A stretch of 64,000 nt of DNA, taken from the NCBI RefSeq assembly GCF_010015585.1, contig NW_022985084.1:409190-473189 (forward strand), given 5' to 3'. This DNA comes from Eremomyces bilateralis CBS 781.70 (taxonomy: Eukaryota; Ascomycota; Dothideomycetes; Eremomycetales; Eremomycetaceae). Shown piece by piece: positions 1-12,570 of this stretch. Positions within the stretch are counted from its first letter, which is position 1; each line of letters opens with the position of its first letter. The position numbers and the translations under genes are program-made. Below the pieces are notes generated by a model. That model was not told where the DNA came from. It made no database searches and saw only the letters and a program-made list of their open reading frames with translations.

Positions 1-739
1 CCACTTTTTTGCTAGCAACGTCGAGATGCCCGTTATGTTGCTCGATGTTGTCGACCCGAGCTTGGAGTTCATCGAGGCGCCTCCGCGTAGGATCGGGGAG
101 GCCGTTTTGGCGATTGCGGTCTTGCGATGGCGAGCCGCCGAGTTTGAAGGGTACCCATAAGGAGAAGGAGAAGAGGCCAGAGGGTAGAGAAGGGGACGGA
201 AGAGAGGAGGCTATCGAGGACGGGGGAGGGAGGGAGTGTACGAAAACGAGGAACACGAGCATGCTGATTATAACGGGCACTACAGCGTAGAGTCTGGATA
301 TCCAGCGTTGACGACTAGCACGACGCTCGATGGCGTCGACAGCCGCCCAAAGGTTTCGTCCCAGCGGCTGCTCGACGGTCTGAAAGGACCGCCACAAGAA
401 ACTGCTCGACGGTTCCTCAACGGCCGGGTCGAGTGGGGTCTCCATTCGTGGGGTCTCCATTCGTGGGGTTTCATCCTGACTAGGACGCGCTTGAGCCCTA
501 TCGCGCAAGCTGTTCATTCCCTGTTCGAAATCGATGTGAGCATTGGAGTGTATAAGAACCCCTCGACCAGCCGACCCATAAGATCCCTGCTCGTGTCGGA
601 AGGCTGGAGGGACACTCATGCCACCAACCTGGGAGCCGAGGAGCCCGTCTCGGAGCTCGTCTTGGAGCTGATCCTCCGGAGTCCTCTCCCGTCTGATAGA
701 TGCGCGAGCGGCGCTGCGGGTAACTGGGCGCGCGGACAT
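1..739 (-). CDS. SUN-domain-like nuclear envelope protein, N-terminal part (cut by window edge)
   Basis: The minus-strand frame is open from an ATG at 739 to the left edge (246 codons, no stop). The first 145 residues are polar and Arg-rich, with a duplicated 'PRMET' (residues 92-101) made by an exact 15-bp tandem repeat. A single membrane segment lies at about 150-168 (YAVVPVIISMLVFLVFV), then a Ser/Pro-rich spacer, and a heptad-like stretch starts at about 220 (RLDELQARVDNIEQHN). This order (basic nucleoplasmic tail, one TM, coiled coil) is that of fungal Sad1/UNC-84 (SUN) proteins of the inner nuclear membrane. The SUN domain itself would lie outside the window, so the assignment is an inference. 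Another single-pass coiled-coil protein is possible. Confidence 0.5.
   Translation of the reverse strand, partial: MSARPVTRSAARASIRRERTPEDQLQDELRDGLLGSQVGGMSVPPAFRHEQGSYGSAGRGVLIHSNAHIDFEQGMNSLRDRAQARPSQDETPRMETPRMETPLDPAVEEPSSSFLWRSFQTVEQPLGRNLWAAVDAIERRASRQRWISRLYAVVPVIISMLVFLVFVHSLPPPSSIASSLPSPSLPSGLFSFSLWVPFKLGGSPSQDRNRQNGLPDPTRRRLDELQARVDNIEQHNGHLDVASKKV
433..462. repeat. Exact 15-bp tandem duplication inside a coding region
   Basis: Two perfect copies of GTGGGGTCTCCATTC lie at 433-447 and 448-462. On the minus strand they encode a repeated five-residue unit in the SUN-like protein, and the frame is kept. Confidence 0.85.
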
Positions 740-2674
740 GCCAGTGGTGAAGGTAGCGGATAGTGAGACGCGGAATAGTATTAGGCGAAGGTGAAAATGC
801 AGAGGTGTTTCGAGTGGAAGTATGGTGATGACTGCTAGATTCGCGGATGTAGGTATGTTCAGAGTTATTTGTCGCTAACAGCAAAGTTAGATCCGTCCAG
901 TTTCACGAATGTTGGTGAAAGATGAAAGACAGAGAGTTGAGAAGCAGAGCTGATGAAGAGAACTTATATAAGCCCTATGGTCTTAGCAGACAGTAATTCT
1001 ATTGCTGCTCTTTCCAACGGCAGTGAAATAAATACCATTCACTTAGAGACACCTTGCTACTATTGTCAAGTGATTGATTTGAGAGCTGATGATTCAATAG
1101 CATGACCATAGTGCTATTGTCAACAAATGGACAGCTCTATAGAAAATTGGACAGGACAATAAGAATCAACATGAAAATAGTGACAAATTGGGGGATTCAG
1201 AAAGATAACGATTGGCAGTGTAGAAAAGGGGAAACTTACACATCCCAATGCTATGTCGCCACTCCTTCGTACACGATTTCCAGACAAATGATCCGCAACA
1301 GACGCTGTAAAAGGAACAGTGTAGCAATCGGCAATGCTCCCTCAGGTCCTATTGCCGAAGGTACCGATGCCGGATGTCTCTGTCACTCTGTATCCTGGGA
1401 TGCCCAGGTTGGCAGAGCAAGGGCGGCACGAGATGGACCAAATCTCCGCCGGATGTCGGCAAATGTTCTATCTGCGATCGTATGCTTCGTATAATGCGCT
1501 CTCGAGGTATATTCAGTATAGTTGCGGTTATCTGCTCGCCGCCTTGGTGCAGTATTCGGATCTGGCTGGCCACAGTGTTTCCACTATCGCGACACTCCTA
1601 CTCCTCTCTGTTTCTCTTCATCCCCACAATCTTCCCAACCGGTGTCGAAACGAGGAGCTTCCAGATGTATCCGGAGCCGTGCTGCGCAATATCCACACTT
1701 CTTGAGGCTGCCGCACTGGTTTCGCAATGGATGCTAGGGCCGCGAGGACCGTTCTTGGAGAGAACTTCAGGGAAACTAAGGTATAAACTGTTGAACTTCT
1801 TGACGTTGAGGAAGCCGTGGCTACGAATGTATCAGGAGCCATTTTCACCATCCGAACAAGAGGCGTTGAGAAGGATACGGCGCATCATTGCGAGTTGCGA
1901 CGCAGCATTCCAGACAGGATTGTTGACAAAGTTGGACGAAAGCAGCGCGTTGAACGAAATGCGGTTCCCTGACGCGACCAGGCCACTCACCACTGTCATG
2001 GATCGGCATGCGACTCTCGGGCTTGGCAGCCGCATTCGGGCCGAGAGGCAGATTGGTATGGAAAAATACGACATGGAAGTATTATTGACAGTACGTATTG
2101 ATACGTAATACCCGTGGTACCGTTTTAGAATTTTGGTAACCGGATTGGAGATAACTTACAGCACGCCAAACCTGATTGTGAATATATTACCACCCCTCAC
2201 TCCGTAGACAATGCAAGGAGGCGCCAAATCTGTCTGTGGTGTCCCGCAATATGAAATAGAAGCAGGACGGTCAATGGGATCAGGTCCTCGATTCCCCGTA
2301 CTCAGACAGGATGTAGCAACAGAAGCAAATAGCTACAGAAGCGCGTACAGCATTACTCACGCCACTATGGCCCTACCCGTAATAGTAGTCAATATCCCGT
2401 TAATACATGGATCGCTGATCGCATGAGACATGGACGTGCTCTGAATCTGCTGCATGGTGGGGGTTTGGCCCACTTCGATTGAAACAACCAGACCAGACTG
2501 AAATTCATCGTGTCCCACCATCCTTCCCTTTGACTGGGAACCCTACCGGCTGAGAGATCAACCATTGTTAACCTGTCCATAACCACCTGGATTCCGCTCG
2601 TTATTCTTCTTTTCCTCATCACCCCCTCCCTTTACACTCAGACTCTCTACTGTTGACATAAACATCTCTCCAAT
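740..2674. other. Intergenic region, 1.9 kb, with one doubtful ORF
   Basis: This lies between the divergent SUN-like and epimerase genes. The only long plus-strand frame is 1374-2108. The rest shows no recognisable protein, tRNA or repeat family. The 150 bp before 2675 are pyrimidine-rich, as is usual for a fungal leader. Confidence 0.6.
1374..2108 (+). CDS. Doubtful hypothetical ORF, 244 aa
   Basis: An uninterrupted ATG-started frame. The N-terminal half (Cys/Leu/Trp-rich, with shifted alternative frames on both strands) does not look like protein. The C-terminal 100 residues do look protein-like, with a charged helical stretch (FSPSEQEALRRIRRII). I recognise no domain. It could be a degenerate gene, a partial exon of an unresolved gene, or chance. 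Confidence 0.2.
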   Translation: MSLSLCILGCPGWQSKGGTRWTKSPPDVGKCSICDRMLRIMRSRGIFSIVAVICSPPWCSIRIWLATVFPLSRHSYSSLFLFIPTIFPTGVETRSFQMYPEPCCAISTLLEAAALVSQWMLGPRGPFLERTSGKLRYKLLNFLTLRKPWLRMYQEPFSPSEQEALRRIRRIIASCDAAFQTGLLTKLDESSALNEMRFPDATRPLTTVMDRHATLGLGSRIRAERQIGMEKYDMEVLLTVRIDT

Positions 2675-3966
<1,292 letters not shown>

Positions 3967-4457
3967 TGACGGACGTCTTGGTGTACAATTCTAGAAATCG
4001 GATAAACGGGTCTCTGGTACGATGATATTGCAGGGGATGGCAGGGATCGATAGACATAAATACGCTATGATCGTTGTGCTGAAGCCGACTCTCGACCCAT
4101 TGACACCGTACATAAAAGCGCAGAACCAACCAAATATGCCGCATACTATCGATATGATAGAAACACAAACAAATCGAATCACAGTTGATACTTGCATCCG
4201 GATATCACAAGCGCCTAACAAGCAGACTGGGAGTTCCGTAAAAGTAGTATTAATGCCTCAGGCAGTAAGGCATCCAGCCCACGCAGATCTCAACTCACTT
4301 GACTTCGTGTGTGACTGATTTTATATCCAACCTGACTCGCTCACTTCAACAAAGTGGGCAATAATACTCATATTTCCACCTGGAACCTTTTCCTTGCCAT
4401 CGTGCATCCTCTCGCCTCAAACCTCAACCCTAACCTTGGCTGTCACGCCCGAATTGC
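3967..4457. other. Intergenic, 0.49 kb
   Basis: 3' flank of the epimerase and promoter/leader of the ARC1-like gene. I see no gene or structured element. Confidence 0.6.
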
Positions 4458-5732
4458 ATGTCAATCGTCAACATGGACAATGTTGTGAGCCTTCTCAAAG
4501 CGACGAAGCCGAGCCTGGACTTGTCATCCACCGACCCGATTCAGCTGTCCTCGACGTACTTTGGCACGGAATATTCCTCCGAGGAAGGAAGTACGATTAA
4601 GGAGCACTTGGCCCCAGACATGGCCGCTCGGCTTCCTGCCTTGAATGCTTTCCTCTCCGTGCGCACCACCATCCTAGGCTCCAAGCCCTCGATCGCAGAC
4701 GTTTTTGCATTCAAGCTCCTGGCACCCGTCGTTTCCAAATGGTCGCCAGACGAAAGGACGGGCGAGCAAGGCAATCACCACATTGTGCGGTTCGTGGACT
4801 TCGTGCAAAACGCGCCGGTCTACGGTCCGCTGGCTGTGTCCGCCGGTGACAAGGTCGAGATTGATCCGAGCGATGTCAAGGTTGCGGTCAAGCCCGTCGA
4901 CATGAAAGCGGAGCGGGAGAAGAAGAAGCGGGAGAAGGAGGCCGCTGCGGCCGGAGCGCAGGGGAAGCCGGACTTGAAAGAGAAGGCCAAGGACAAGGTT
5001 GCTGCCGTTGGCGACAAGCTTGCTGCGACGACGCTCGGGCCCGGAGCCCAGGGCGAAGGAAAGCCTAAGAAGGAGAAAAAGGAGAAAGTGAAGAAGCCTC
5101 AGCCACCTCCACCGGTAGAAAAGCCGCTTTCCCCAGCTCTGATCGATCTCCGAGTTGGGCACATTCTCCGTGCCATCAACCACCCGAATGCCGACACTCT
5201 CTACGTATCTACCATCGCCTGCGGGGACCCAGAAGACACGCCGAACACTACCAAAGATGAGGAGACAGGGAAAATCGTCCGGACCGTCTGCTCTGGACTA
5301 AATGGATTGATCCCTCTGGCCGAAATGCAGGGCCGCAAAGTCGTGGTGGTCTGCAATCTCAAGCCGGTGACCATGCGTGGGATCAAGTCATGTGCCATGG
5401 TTCTTGCTGCATCACCCAAAGTCGCTGAAGGAGGCGATGCTCATGCTGGTCCGGTCGAGCTTGTGGCTCCGCCCGCGGACGCGGAGGCCGGGGAGAGATG
5501 CTCCTTCGAGGGGTGGGAGGGCGCACCGGAGCCAGTGTTGAATCCGAAGAAGAAGATGTGGGAAGCCGTCCAGCCGGGGTTCACCACGACCGACGCCTTG
5601 GAGGTCGGATTCGATGTGGCGGCCACGGATTCGGAGGCAATGAAGGGGCAGGGGAAGTCGGGCGTTGCAAAACTGACATGCGGAAAAGGGGTGTGCAAAG
5701 TTACTACCTTGAAAGGAGCTGTTGTGCGGTGA
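4458..5732 (+). CDS. ARC1: Arc1/EMAP-II-like tRNA-binding cofactor (424 aa, intronless)
   Basis: A cytosolic tRNA-binding cofactor that in yeast docks methionyl- and glutamyl-tRNA synthetases and delivers tRNA. Three parts are visible: a GST-C-like helical region (about 25-130, with LGSKPSIADVFAFKLL), a Lys/Glu/Ala-rich linker (about 145-225, typical for tRNA affinity), and a C-terminal EMAP-II-type OB-fold (about 228-424) starting LIDLRVGHILRAINHPNADT and containing VCNLKPVTMRGIKSCAMVLA. The motif order matches fungal Arc1 proteins. Two starts are possible: the ATG at 4458 or an in-frame ATG at 4473, whose protein would begin MDNVVSLL. The second could be the native one. Confidence 0.93.
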   Translation: MSIVNMDNVVSLLKATKPSLDLSSTDPIQLSSTYFGTEYSSEEGSTIKEHLAPDMAARLPALNAFLSVRTTILGSKPSIADVFAFKLLAPVVSKWSPDERTGEQGNHHIVRFVDFVQNAPVYGPLAVSAGDKVEIDPSDVKVAVKPVDMKAEREKKKREKEAAAAGAQGKPDLKEKAKDKVAAVGDKLAATTLGPGAQGEGKPKKEKKEKVKKPQPPPPVEKPLSPALIDLRVGHILRAINHPNADTLYVSTIACGDPEDTPNTTKDEETGKIVRTVCSGLNGLIPLAEMQGRKVVVVCNLKPVTMRGIKSCAMVLAASPKVAEGGDAHAGPVELVAPPADAEAGERCSFEGWEGAPEPVLNPKKKMWEAVQPGFTTTDALEVGFDVAATDSEAMKGQGKSGVAKLTCGKGVCKVTTLKGAVVR

Positions 5733-5964
5733 TGGATAGGATTCATGACACCGTGTCGATATAGAATTACGAAGGCATACAAGGGGACTCGAGGGAAGCA
5801 CCGGAGAGTCCTGATATAAATTCTTCAAACGAATGTTCTTAGGAACTGAAATTGGAGAGCCTGTCCCGGTACAAGGTCACCATCGCAAACACAAAATTAT
5901 GTTCACTGCATGTCGAAGATTTAGATTGGATCATGCCTGATGAATTGATCGTCAGAATATCAAA

Positions 5965-6975
5965 CTAGAATATCTTACTCAAAACCCTCGTGACCTCAGG
6001 TTGACTGCCGGATGCCGCGTCCGCATTCCCTTTTATCTTAGACCTGTTTTGCTTGAACTCTCGCACAAGCGATCCCCTTTTCGACGCCTTTGGAGGTTCT
6101 ATAGCCTCGGTTGCCCCATCCTCAACAAGAGTCTTTGATTTGCCCTTTGATTTCGCCTCCTTCCCCTTGGACTTCGCCGCCATGCCCTCCAGCATCTTCG
6201 CCGTCTCGATATTCTGCAAAAACAGCTTATTCTCCTTCGTCGTTCTCGCAATCTCCGCCCGCATTCTCGCTGCTCGTTCCGCATTTTCGTTCGCGATCTG
6301 CTCGGTGAGATGATGCCATTTGAATCCCTTCAGGTATTTGATGTTCCACACGTCGTCGTGGTAGAACCCTCGCTTCTTCCCGCCCATGATCTTGGTGTTG
6401 AGCAGTTCCGCGACTAGCTTGGCGTCCGATTTCTTGAGGAATTCCACCCAGCCGTCGGAGAACGATTGTCGACCACTCCCACCGGCTTTCTTCTTCCGCG
6501 CGCGAACATCGGTTGACTCGGGAGTCAGGAAAATGCGACCAAGAGTACCATGTACGCTGAGACGCTGACGCAGCATTTGAGGGGTCATGAAAGGAGGTAT
6601 TCTTGAGACATAGACGACACCGGTCTTTGAAGCAGCTTGCTGGGAGGCGGCAATGCTCGTCTCAGAAAGTTGTTTCGACTTCCGCCGTCGTTCTTTCGTC
6701 TTCGAGGACGAGTCTTGAAGGGATGCAGGCAGCTCCTCTTCAGCGGGGTAATGTATTATATCGTCGCTCGTGGCCGTAACTTGGACATCTTCCTCCTCGA
6801 CTTCATCTTCGCTTTCGTCTTCGCTTCCAGAGTGGTCCCAGGTATCGGCAACCTTCCGTCGCTTCGTTTGTCTTACGAAGTCCGATCTTCCGCGGCTGTC
6901 GTCCTTCTCTCCCGTGCTATCACCTCCATCGCTCTCCTCTAGGTCAAAGTAATCGTCACGCTTTCTGGTAGACAT
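5965..6975 (-). CDS. ESF2: Pre-rRNA processing protein Esf2 (336 aa)
   Basis: A nucleolar RRM protein of the small-subunit processome. Yeast Esf2 binds and stimulates the helicase Dbp8 in 18S pre-rRNA maturation. An acidic/basic disordered N-terminus (1-115) precedes the RRM at about 118-215 (GVVYVSRIPPFMTPQMLR, SFSDGWVEFLKKSDAKLVAE), then the family hallmark YHDDVWNIKYLKGFKWHHLT, a charged helix and a Lys-rich tail. The ATG at 6975 (MSTRKRDDYFDLEE) is chosen because the acidic family N-terminus begins there. The frame stays open to an ATG at 7107, but that extension has no family character. It is divergent from ELP4 across about 400 bp. Confidence 0.93.
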   Translation of the reverse strand: MSTRKRDDYFDLEESDGGDSTGEKDDSRGRSDFVRQTKRRKVADTWDHSGSEDESEDEVEEEDVQVTATSDDIIHYPAEEELPASLQDSSSKTKERRRKSKQLSETSIAASQQAASKTGVVYVSRIPPFMTPQMLRQRLSVHGTLGRIFLTPESTDVRARKKKAGGSGRQSFSDGWVEFLKKSDAKLVAELLNTKIMGGKKRGFYHDDVWNIKYLKGFKWHHLTEQIANENAERAARMRAEIARTTKENKLFLQNIETAKMLEGMAAKSKGKEAKSKGKSKTLVEDGATEAIEPPKASKRGSLVREFKQNRSKIKGNADAASGSQPEVTRVLSKIF

Positions 6976-7374
6976 GATCGTTTCTGGGGTTCGGTGTTCG
7001 AAGCAGTGGGAGTTTAGACGGATGTTTGTTGGAAGTGCGGATTGGAAAGTTTCAACGGCATGACTCAGAACTTCAAAAATGTATGATGCGCATGACTCGG
7101 CTCTCATTACCCCATCGTCCAGGCGAAGAGCGCAGCGTCATTGAACTCATATATTATTATATCACTGCTTAATTCACAATTCACACTGTTACCTTCTAAG
7201 ATTGCAATAATATGGCGGGTTTCAAGGCATCTGATAGGAGAATATAATGCATACAAAAGAGCAAGGCTATTGGTCTCACCAAGATAATAAGGGCCTAGGA
7301 TAAAATATTTATCAGCCGTTTTCCACATAAACCATCGCCCATCAACACCACAAGAGATCGTGTTCGGTGAGAAG
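6976..7374. promoter_or_regulatory. Shared divergent promoter, ESF2 / ELP4
   Basis: A 400-bp AT-rich interval between two divergent start codons must hold both promoters and leaders. I recognised no specific operator. Confidence 0.5.
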
Positions 7375-8576
7375 ATGACATTTCGCAAAAGAGTTATTCC
7401 ATCGACTGGAGATCAGCACCATGTGCCATCCATACAACCCGGCATCCGCTCATCTCCCCTCGATGGACGGCCAACGACATCCACCGGTGTCCAGTCGCTC
7501 GACGATGCATTATCTGGCCACTCCGGATTACCGTTGGGGAACTCCATCTTGATCGAAGAATCAGGGGTGACGGACTACGGTAGTACGCTGCTTCGTCTTT
7601 TCGCCGCCGAGGGGGCAGTTCAGGGACAGACGGTCCATGTCATCGGTACCAGCGAGGAGTGGCTTCGTGACTTGCCTGGAGTCGTGGAGGCGAAGCGAGC
7701 GACGGCTCAGCCAGAGACCCGTAAACCCACGGAGCAAAATGAGAGGATGAAAATTGCATGGAGATATGAGCGACATGGTGAGTCTGGAGTCCCCCTTTCC
7801 ACGGATGGAAAGATACGTGGAATGGTACGTGCTCGGATATGGCTAATCTCGACCACTTAGCCCCTACGGATCGAGAAGGTCTTAAAACAAAAGGAGAACC
7901 TCCGAAAGAAGGGATCTCGACATTCTGTCATAGTTTCGATCTTGCTAAACGACTAGACGTTGGGCTGCGATCTCGATTTCAGTTCATCCCCCTTCGAGGC
8001 GTTGGCGACACTCAGTCTTCGCCTTTCCTCTCCGCCTTTCTAACACTCGAGAAATACCTTTTGAGCTCGGCTCCAACCTCGGTTCATCGCGTGGTCATCC
8101 CTAGTCTACTCTCACCAGCCCTGTATCCTCCTCACGCGTGCGCTCCTCACCACGTTCTCCAGTTCCTCATGAATATTCGACGGCTTCTCCGCTCAATTCC
8201 ATCCCGACTTGCCGTCATGACCACTTTTCCTCTCTCACTGTTTCCTCGCAATCAAGGAGTTGTCCGCTGGATGGAAATTCTCAGTGATTGCGTGCTTGAG
8301 CTGGCACCATTTCCACACCAATCCCTCGCGTCCTCAGGCGCTACAACCAAGGATGAAGAAGCTCCGCAAGGGTTGATGCGGATCCATAAACTCCCCACAC
8401 TACACGAGCGAGGAGGAGCCAGTGCGGCACAACTACTTGCGGAAGATCTAGCTTTTGTCGTCAGTCGAAGGAAGGTGGTGATCAAACCATTCAGTCTTCC
8501 ACCGATTGAGGGGGACCAAGAGGCGCAGAGCGAGCGAGAAGGAGGCCATACTCAAGGTGGAGGTCTTTCTTTCTGA
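7375..8576 (+). CDS. ELP4: Elongator complex subunit Elp4 (372 aa, 2 exons)
   Basis: A subunit of the RecA-like Elp456 ring of Elongator, which modifies wobble uridines of tRNA. Exons 7375-7777 and 7861-8576 are joined across an 83-nt intron (GTGAGT...TTAG, phase 1). Family landmarks are the N-terminal GVQSLDDALSG / GLPLGNSILIEE region, FCHSFDLAKRL just after the junction, RVVIPSLLSPALYPPH, and PQGLMRIHKLPTLHERGG. The start at 7375 (MTFRKRVIPSTG) matches the usual short N-terminus. An in-frame ATG at 7360 would add five residues. The C-terminus ends in the conserved VIKPFSLPPIEGD block plus a short polar tail. Confidence 0.92.
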
Positions 8577-11490
8577 GGGAATATTTGGCTCGGAATGTAA
8601 TTCCGTCATTGGTTGCGGTCAATAGAATTGTAGAGCATGCTTGGCGTTGCTGCATCCGGAGACCGGGACTCCACGTTCATTCAGGGACGAGGAATCAAGC
8701 ATAAGTCGGGAGTTAATTGGTACAGATGATATTTGCCGAAAAGTCTAAAATGATCGTCCTCATATTAAGCTATTCAGTGGGTTACAAATGACATCCATAT
8801 GCAGTGTGTGGTTTTGGAATGGCGAGGCGCACTCAAGGCAGACAATATCGCATCAGTCCGTGATCAGGCGTAAATTTGGACCCTCGCCATCTCAATGCAT
8901 ATTGCGCGGCTCGCGATCAATTTTCTTTGGTTCAAGAGCCAAGTCACGCCGTGATCCTATGCACTCCCCGTTGTTCGGATATAGCTGCCAATAGCAGCTA
9001 TTGCATTGGTAGCTAATGCAAGTTGGTATGCAATCAGTTCGCGCTCTACTGGATGGGGTTCAAATCATTCGATACTACAAGTCTACTATAGTATACGCCT
9101 GGATTCGGTACCAGGCGAGACATACTCCATCGTCTACGGCTCTAGTAGCAACTGCCTTACCCATCAATCCCCTTGATGGCCGTAGTGCTCAAAGACCGGG
9201 GTGTCTCGACAATAATTTTAACCAGTGGGCAAATCATTCGATTTTAGTGTTATTATATTCTCGTTTTATCAGGAAGTTGAGCATTGCAGTGATAGCCATC
9301 AAGGGGTAGTAACAGCGGTTTATCAGGTCTCTGTGAAAGCTGTCACCCAAGGAAGGTGTTGCGTTTTGGAAATATCAAATATGGAAATCCCCGAGTACAC
9401 CGACAAGGCAGTTGGGGCAGTCTGCACTGTACCATCACCGCCCTAGCGCCCACGCAGCCGTCCGCGATCGTATTTCTCGGTATATTTGAAATAATGAACA
9501 AATGGGATCTGCTTCCTGAGGGATATTGATAGCTTGGCTTACTTACCTTCGTGGCTATGGTGAACAAACTGGTTAGCTGGAGACATACTTCTGAATGCCC
9601 AGATGGCACATTGTAGTACTGGTTGGTGGAGGATAGACACGGCCCGCGGAAACCTGGAAGAGAGATGCCTCGAGTTGAACGGTTACGATTTATGAGAAGG
9701 CGCAGGACTTCGTCATGCTATTATCGTGAGACATCAAGATGACGAGTCCCATATATCTGACATACAGTGAGGCTGGGTCGAGACAGTCGCACAGCACGGT
9801 CAACTAGACAATAGACGCCCTGCTTGAGGATCGCCATTAGCCAAGTTCTAGGCCCATTTGTATCATGGGAATCTCCTCTGCGTAGAGCAGTCTTGGAGGT
9901 TTAATGTTGACCTCTGGGGACCCAGTGGCAGTCCGCAGCGGTTCTGGCCTCCAAAAGAACAGGAAACGATCCCGACCGCCGAGATTCAATTCGGCTGCGA
10001 GCATAGGTGATTGGACCTGCAGTTGCGGAACTACGTATCTCTCGTATGTACGTACCTATTGCGTTGACCTCAGCCACACAACTCAGCCGATACGCATCGG
10101 ATGGATACGTCCAGTTCAGTCTGGTCTAGTCAGAACATGAGATTTGCACCGCCACTCGATGACAATCTCCGATAATAGGGTGAGGGAAGCCCTTGTTCGC
10201 TGAGAGCACTATGTAGAAAGTGAGAACCGGTAGGGAAATGTTCATAATGTGACATACCGAGCTTCTTGATAGGGTGTGGCGATCATACTGTGGCCTTTAT
10301 CGACTGTTGATAGATTGCGCCAGGGAGGCAAATCCACGGTCCAGGAGGCACGCACTTTCGTACTATGACATCAGCCGTTCACCACAATCAGGATTTGAAC
10401 TTCATGATTGCTCTATTCCTGTTCTGTGTAGTACAGGAAGTACCGTGCATCCGAGGGATATGCTTCAGCGTCTTTCTCCAAATTGATCCGTAGTGACTGA
10501 AGCCAAGAGGATGGACGACCGGGAGCGGAACGGAGAGCCAAGACGTGCCAATGTGGAGCGGAAATGAGATCTTGTCGGCGGATCTCCAATTCTGCATGGG
10601 ACGAAAATTTGAATATTCGGTTGATGCCCCATTTGAGTATTTGACAGGCAGTTCGAGTGGACAGTTGACTGGGGGACAGATGCAGGATACACCCGCTACA
10701 CTACAGGATTGAAACATGCTAGGAACCGGACAGTATTACCCTAACCCCCCCTGTCATATAATACCAGTGATCGGTGATATGTACACTTCCATCAGGATTC
10801 GGGAAATTTGGAATGAACGCCTTGTAGCCGCCTGTGGGTGAGGAAGAATGAGGGACTCCTCTCCAAGAAACCCAAGAATGTTGGCTATTGACTATCAAAG
10901 TTGCCAAGGACTCCAGGGAGGCAGTGCAGACCGAAGGCGGCAAAGTAGTACCCGATGGTTGGCCATGATTTATCGGGGTTCCGGCGTTTGCCAGACATCC
11001 GTTTACCATACCCAAATGCCGTGGCCAGAAGACCATGCCAATGGTGAGTGAATTGATTTGAAGCACTTGAATCATCACAGCATGACGAGTTGATGAGCAT
11101 GTGTGTTCGACCACCACTGGTGGACGGCTCACTAGCCTCTGCTGGATGTACACTATGAACGGGATGGAGGTAAACAGGATTAGGAGGATTGCCGTATTAT
11201 TGTACTCCATATTTTACTTACTGTACGTGGGATTCAGGATTCAGGAATTAAGATCTAGGAATCAAGATCAGGATAATAATACTATGTATACTGCCAGCTG
11301 CTGTGGACAGAGTTGTGTCACGGTTGGGAATTGGGATCAGGTTTCCATTGGCAGTCTAAAACAGATGGAGCATCTTCCAAACACAGGTAGGTAATAAACA
11401 TGCCGTAATAAATATCACAGGGTCATAGAATCGACGAATCCGATGTCCCCAACACGATGACCAATCCCAATAATACGGAGTATTAGTTGA
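8577..11490. other. Gene-poor interval, 2.9 kb
   Basis: No frame here has protein-like composition, family motifs or plausible splice partners. The longest (minus 10719-11210, 163 aa) looks like chance. Local AT-rich patches and short imperfect repeats are present, but no tRNA or transposon protein. Confidence 0.55.
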
Positions 11491-12570
11491 TTGTTTCTCG
11501 TAATATATAAGGTACCTGTTTACGACACGGTCTCCTGCCCCTACAAGGCTACAACCCAAGTGCCCGTCGATGATGATGATGATCATCATCCTCTTCATCA
11601 AGCTCTTATCCGCATCAAAGTTATCATCTATTATCCATCATGCCAATTCAGTTTCCCCATTTACATCCACCTCTTCTCACCCTCCACCAGACTCGTCCAT
11701 CTGGCTCCTTTCACTCCCCCATCATTATACCGGCCCCCGGCGTCCACTCCAAATCACCCAACCCCATACAAATTTCCCAACGGAGCTAGCTCCCTGGCGC
11801 TTTGTTGCACTGCCACTCCTAGCTTCTGTCCGACATCCTCCCTTGGGATCGTGAACAACAATCTCAATTCGAATTCTGGAATACTCTCCGAGTCCCACTG
11901 CTCATTCTCTGCCCACCTTTTTGCCACTCCCTCCTTACGGGTTGGAATTTCTCCTATTGACTATTGGGGTTCCATTTGTTGCCATCAGTAAGCCCATTTC
12001 TCTCTCTTTCGCGCTTGCCCGTTCCCCCTTGGCGCGTCTTTTTCTCCCGTGCCTAGACTGGGTCCGGTCAGATTAGAAGGCCTAATTGAACGGCAAGCTG
12101 TACACAGCCTCTCTTCTGCCAAATCGTCAGTGGAAAGCTACGGGGTTCGTTTTTCATATCGCCTCTTTTCCTGCTCAATCAACTGTGTCCATAGTACCTC
12201 CAACGTTCCCTACTGGCCCGCATTCCAGACCTGTCGTTTATATCCTAACATGTGCTCTGTCCATAGCGCGCGTTACTTTCCATCACCTTGCCACGGTACA
12301 TCATCTTGACGCCCGATCAGCTACCTCGAGCAAGTCTCGGCCAGCCTCGTCATCGTCTCCGCCTTCGCCTTCGCCCTTCTATATTGTACACCGCCATGTC
12401 GGCGAACAGGCTGAACTGAAAGCCACACATCTCCTCGCACCGTCTAAGCAACGCTCCCTAAAATACTTTTTCCCCTGGTCGAAGAAGGCAGGGCCGGGTC
12501 ATCAAGGGTTGGGATTACGTTGCGTCGAACCCACCCTTGACTGCGTCTACTCCCTGAGGCGGCAGAACAC
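11491..12570 (+). promoter_or_regulatory. Pyrimidine-rich promoter/leader of the Ca2+-ATPase gene with a short uORF
   Basis: About 1 kb of CT-rich plus-strand sequence, typical of core promoter and 5' UTR in filamentous fungi, runs to the ATPase ATG. A seven-codon uORF (MSANRLN, 12396-12419) sits in the good context CCGCCATGTCG. A GAT/ATC microsatellite lies at about 11569-11590. The true transcription start is unknown. Confidence 0.5.

Noticed and set aside
9001-9080. tRNA-like B-box string (GGTTCAAATC) near 9059
   Set aside because: No A-box at proper spacing and no cloverleaf arms could be paired.
10719-11210. 163-aa minus-strand frame with one hydrophobic N-terminal segment
   Set aside because: Looks like a membrane anchor at first, but the rest is motif-free and compositionally random. 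No splice partners.
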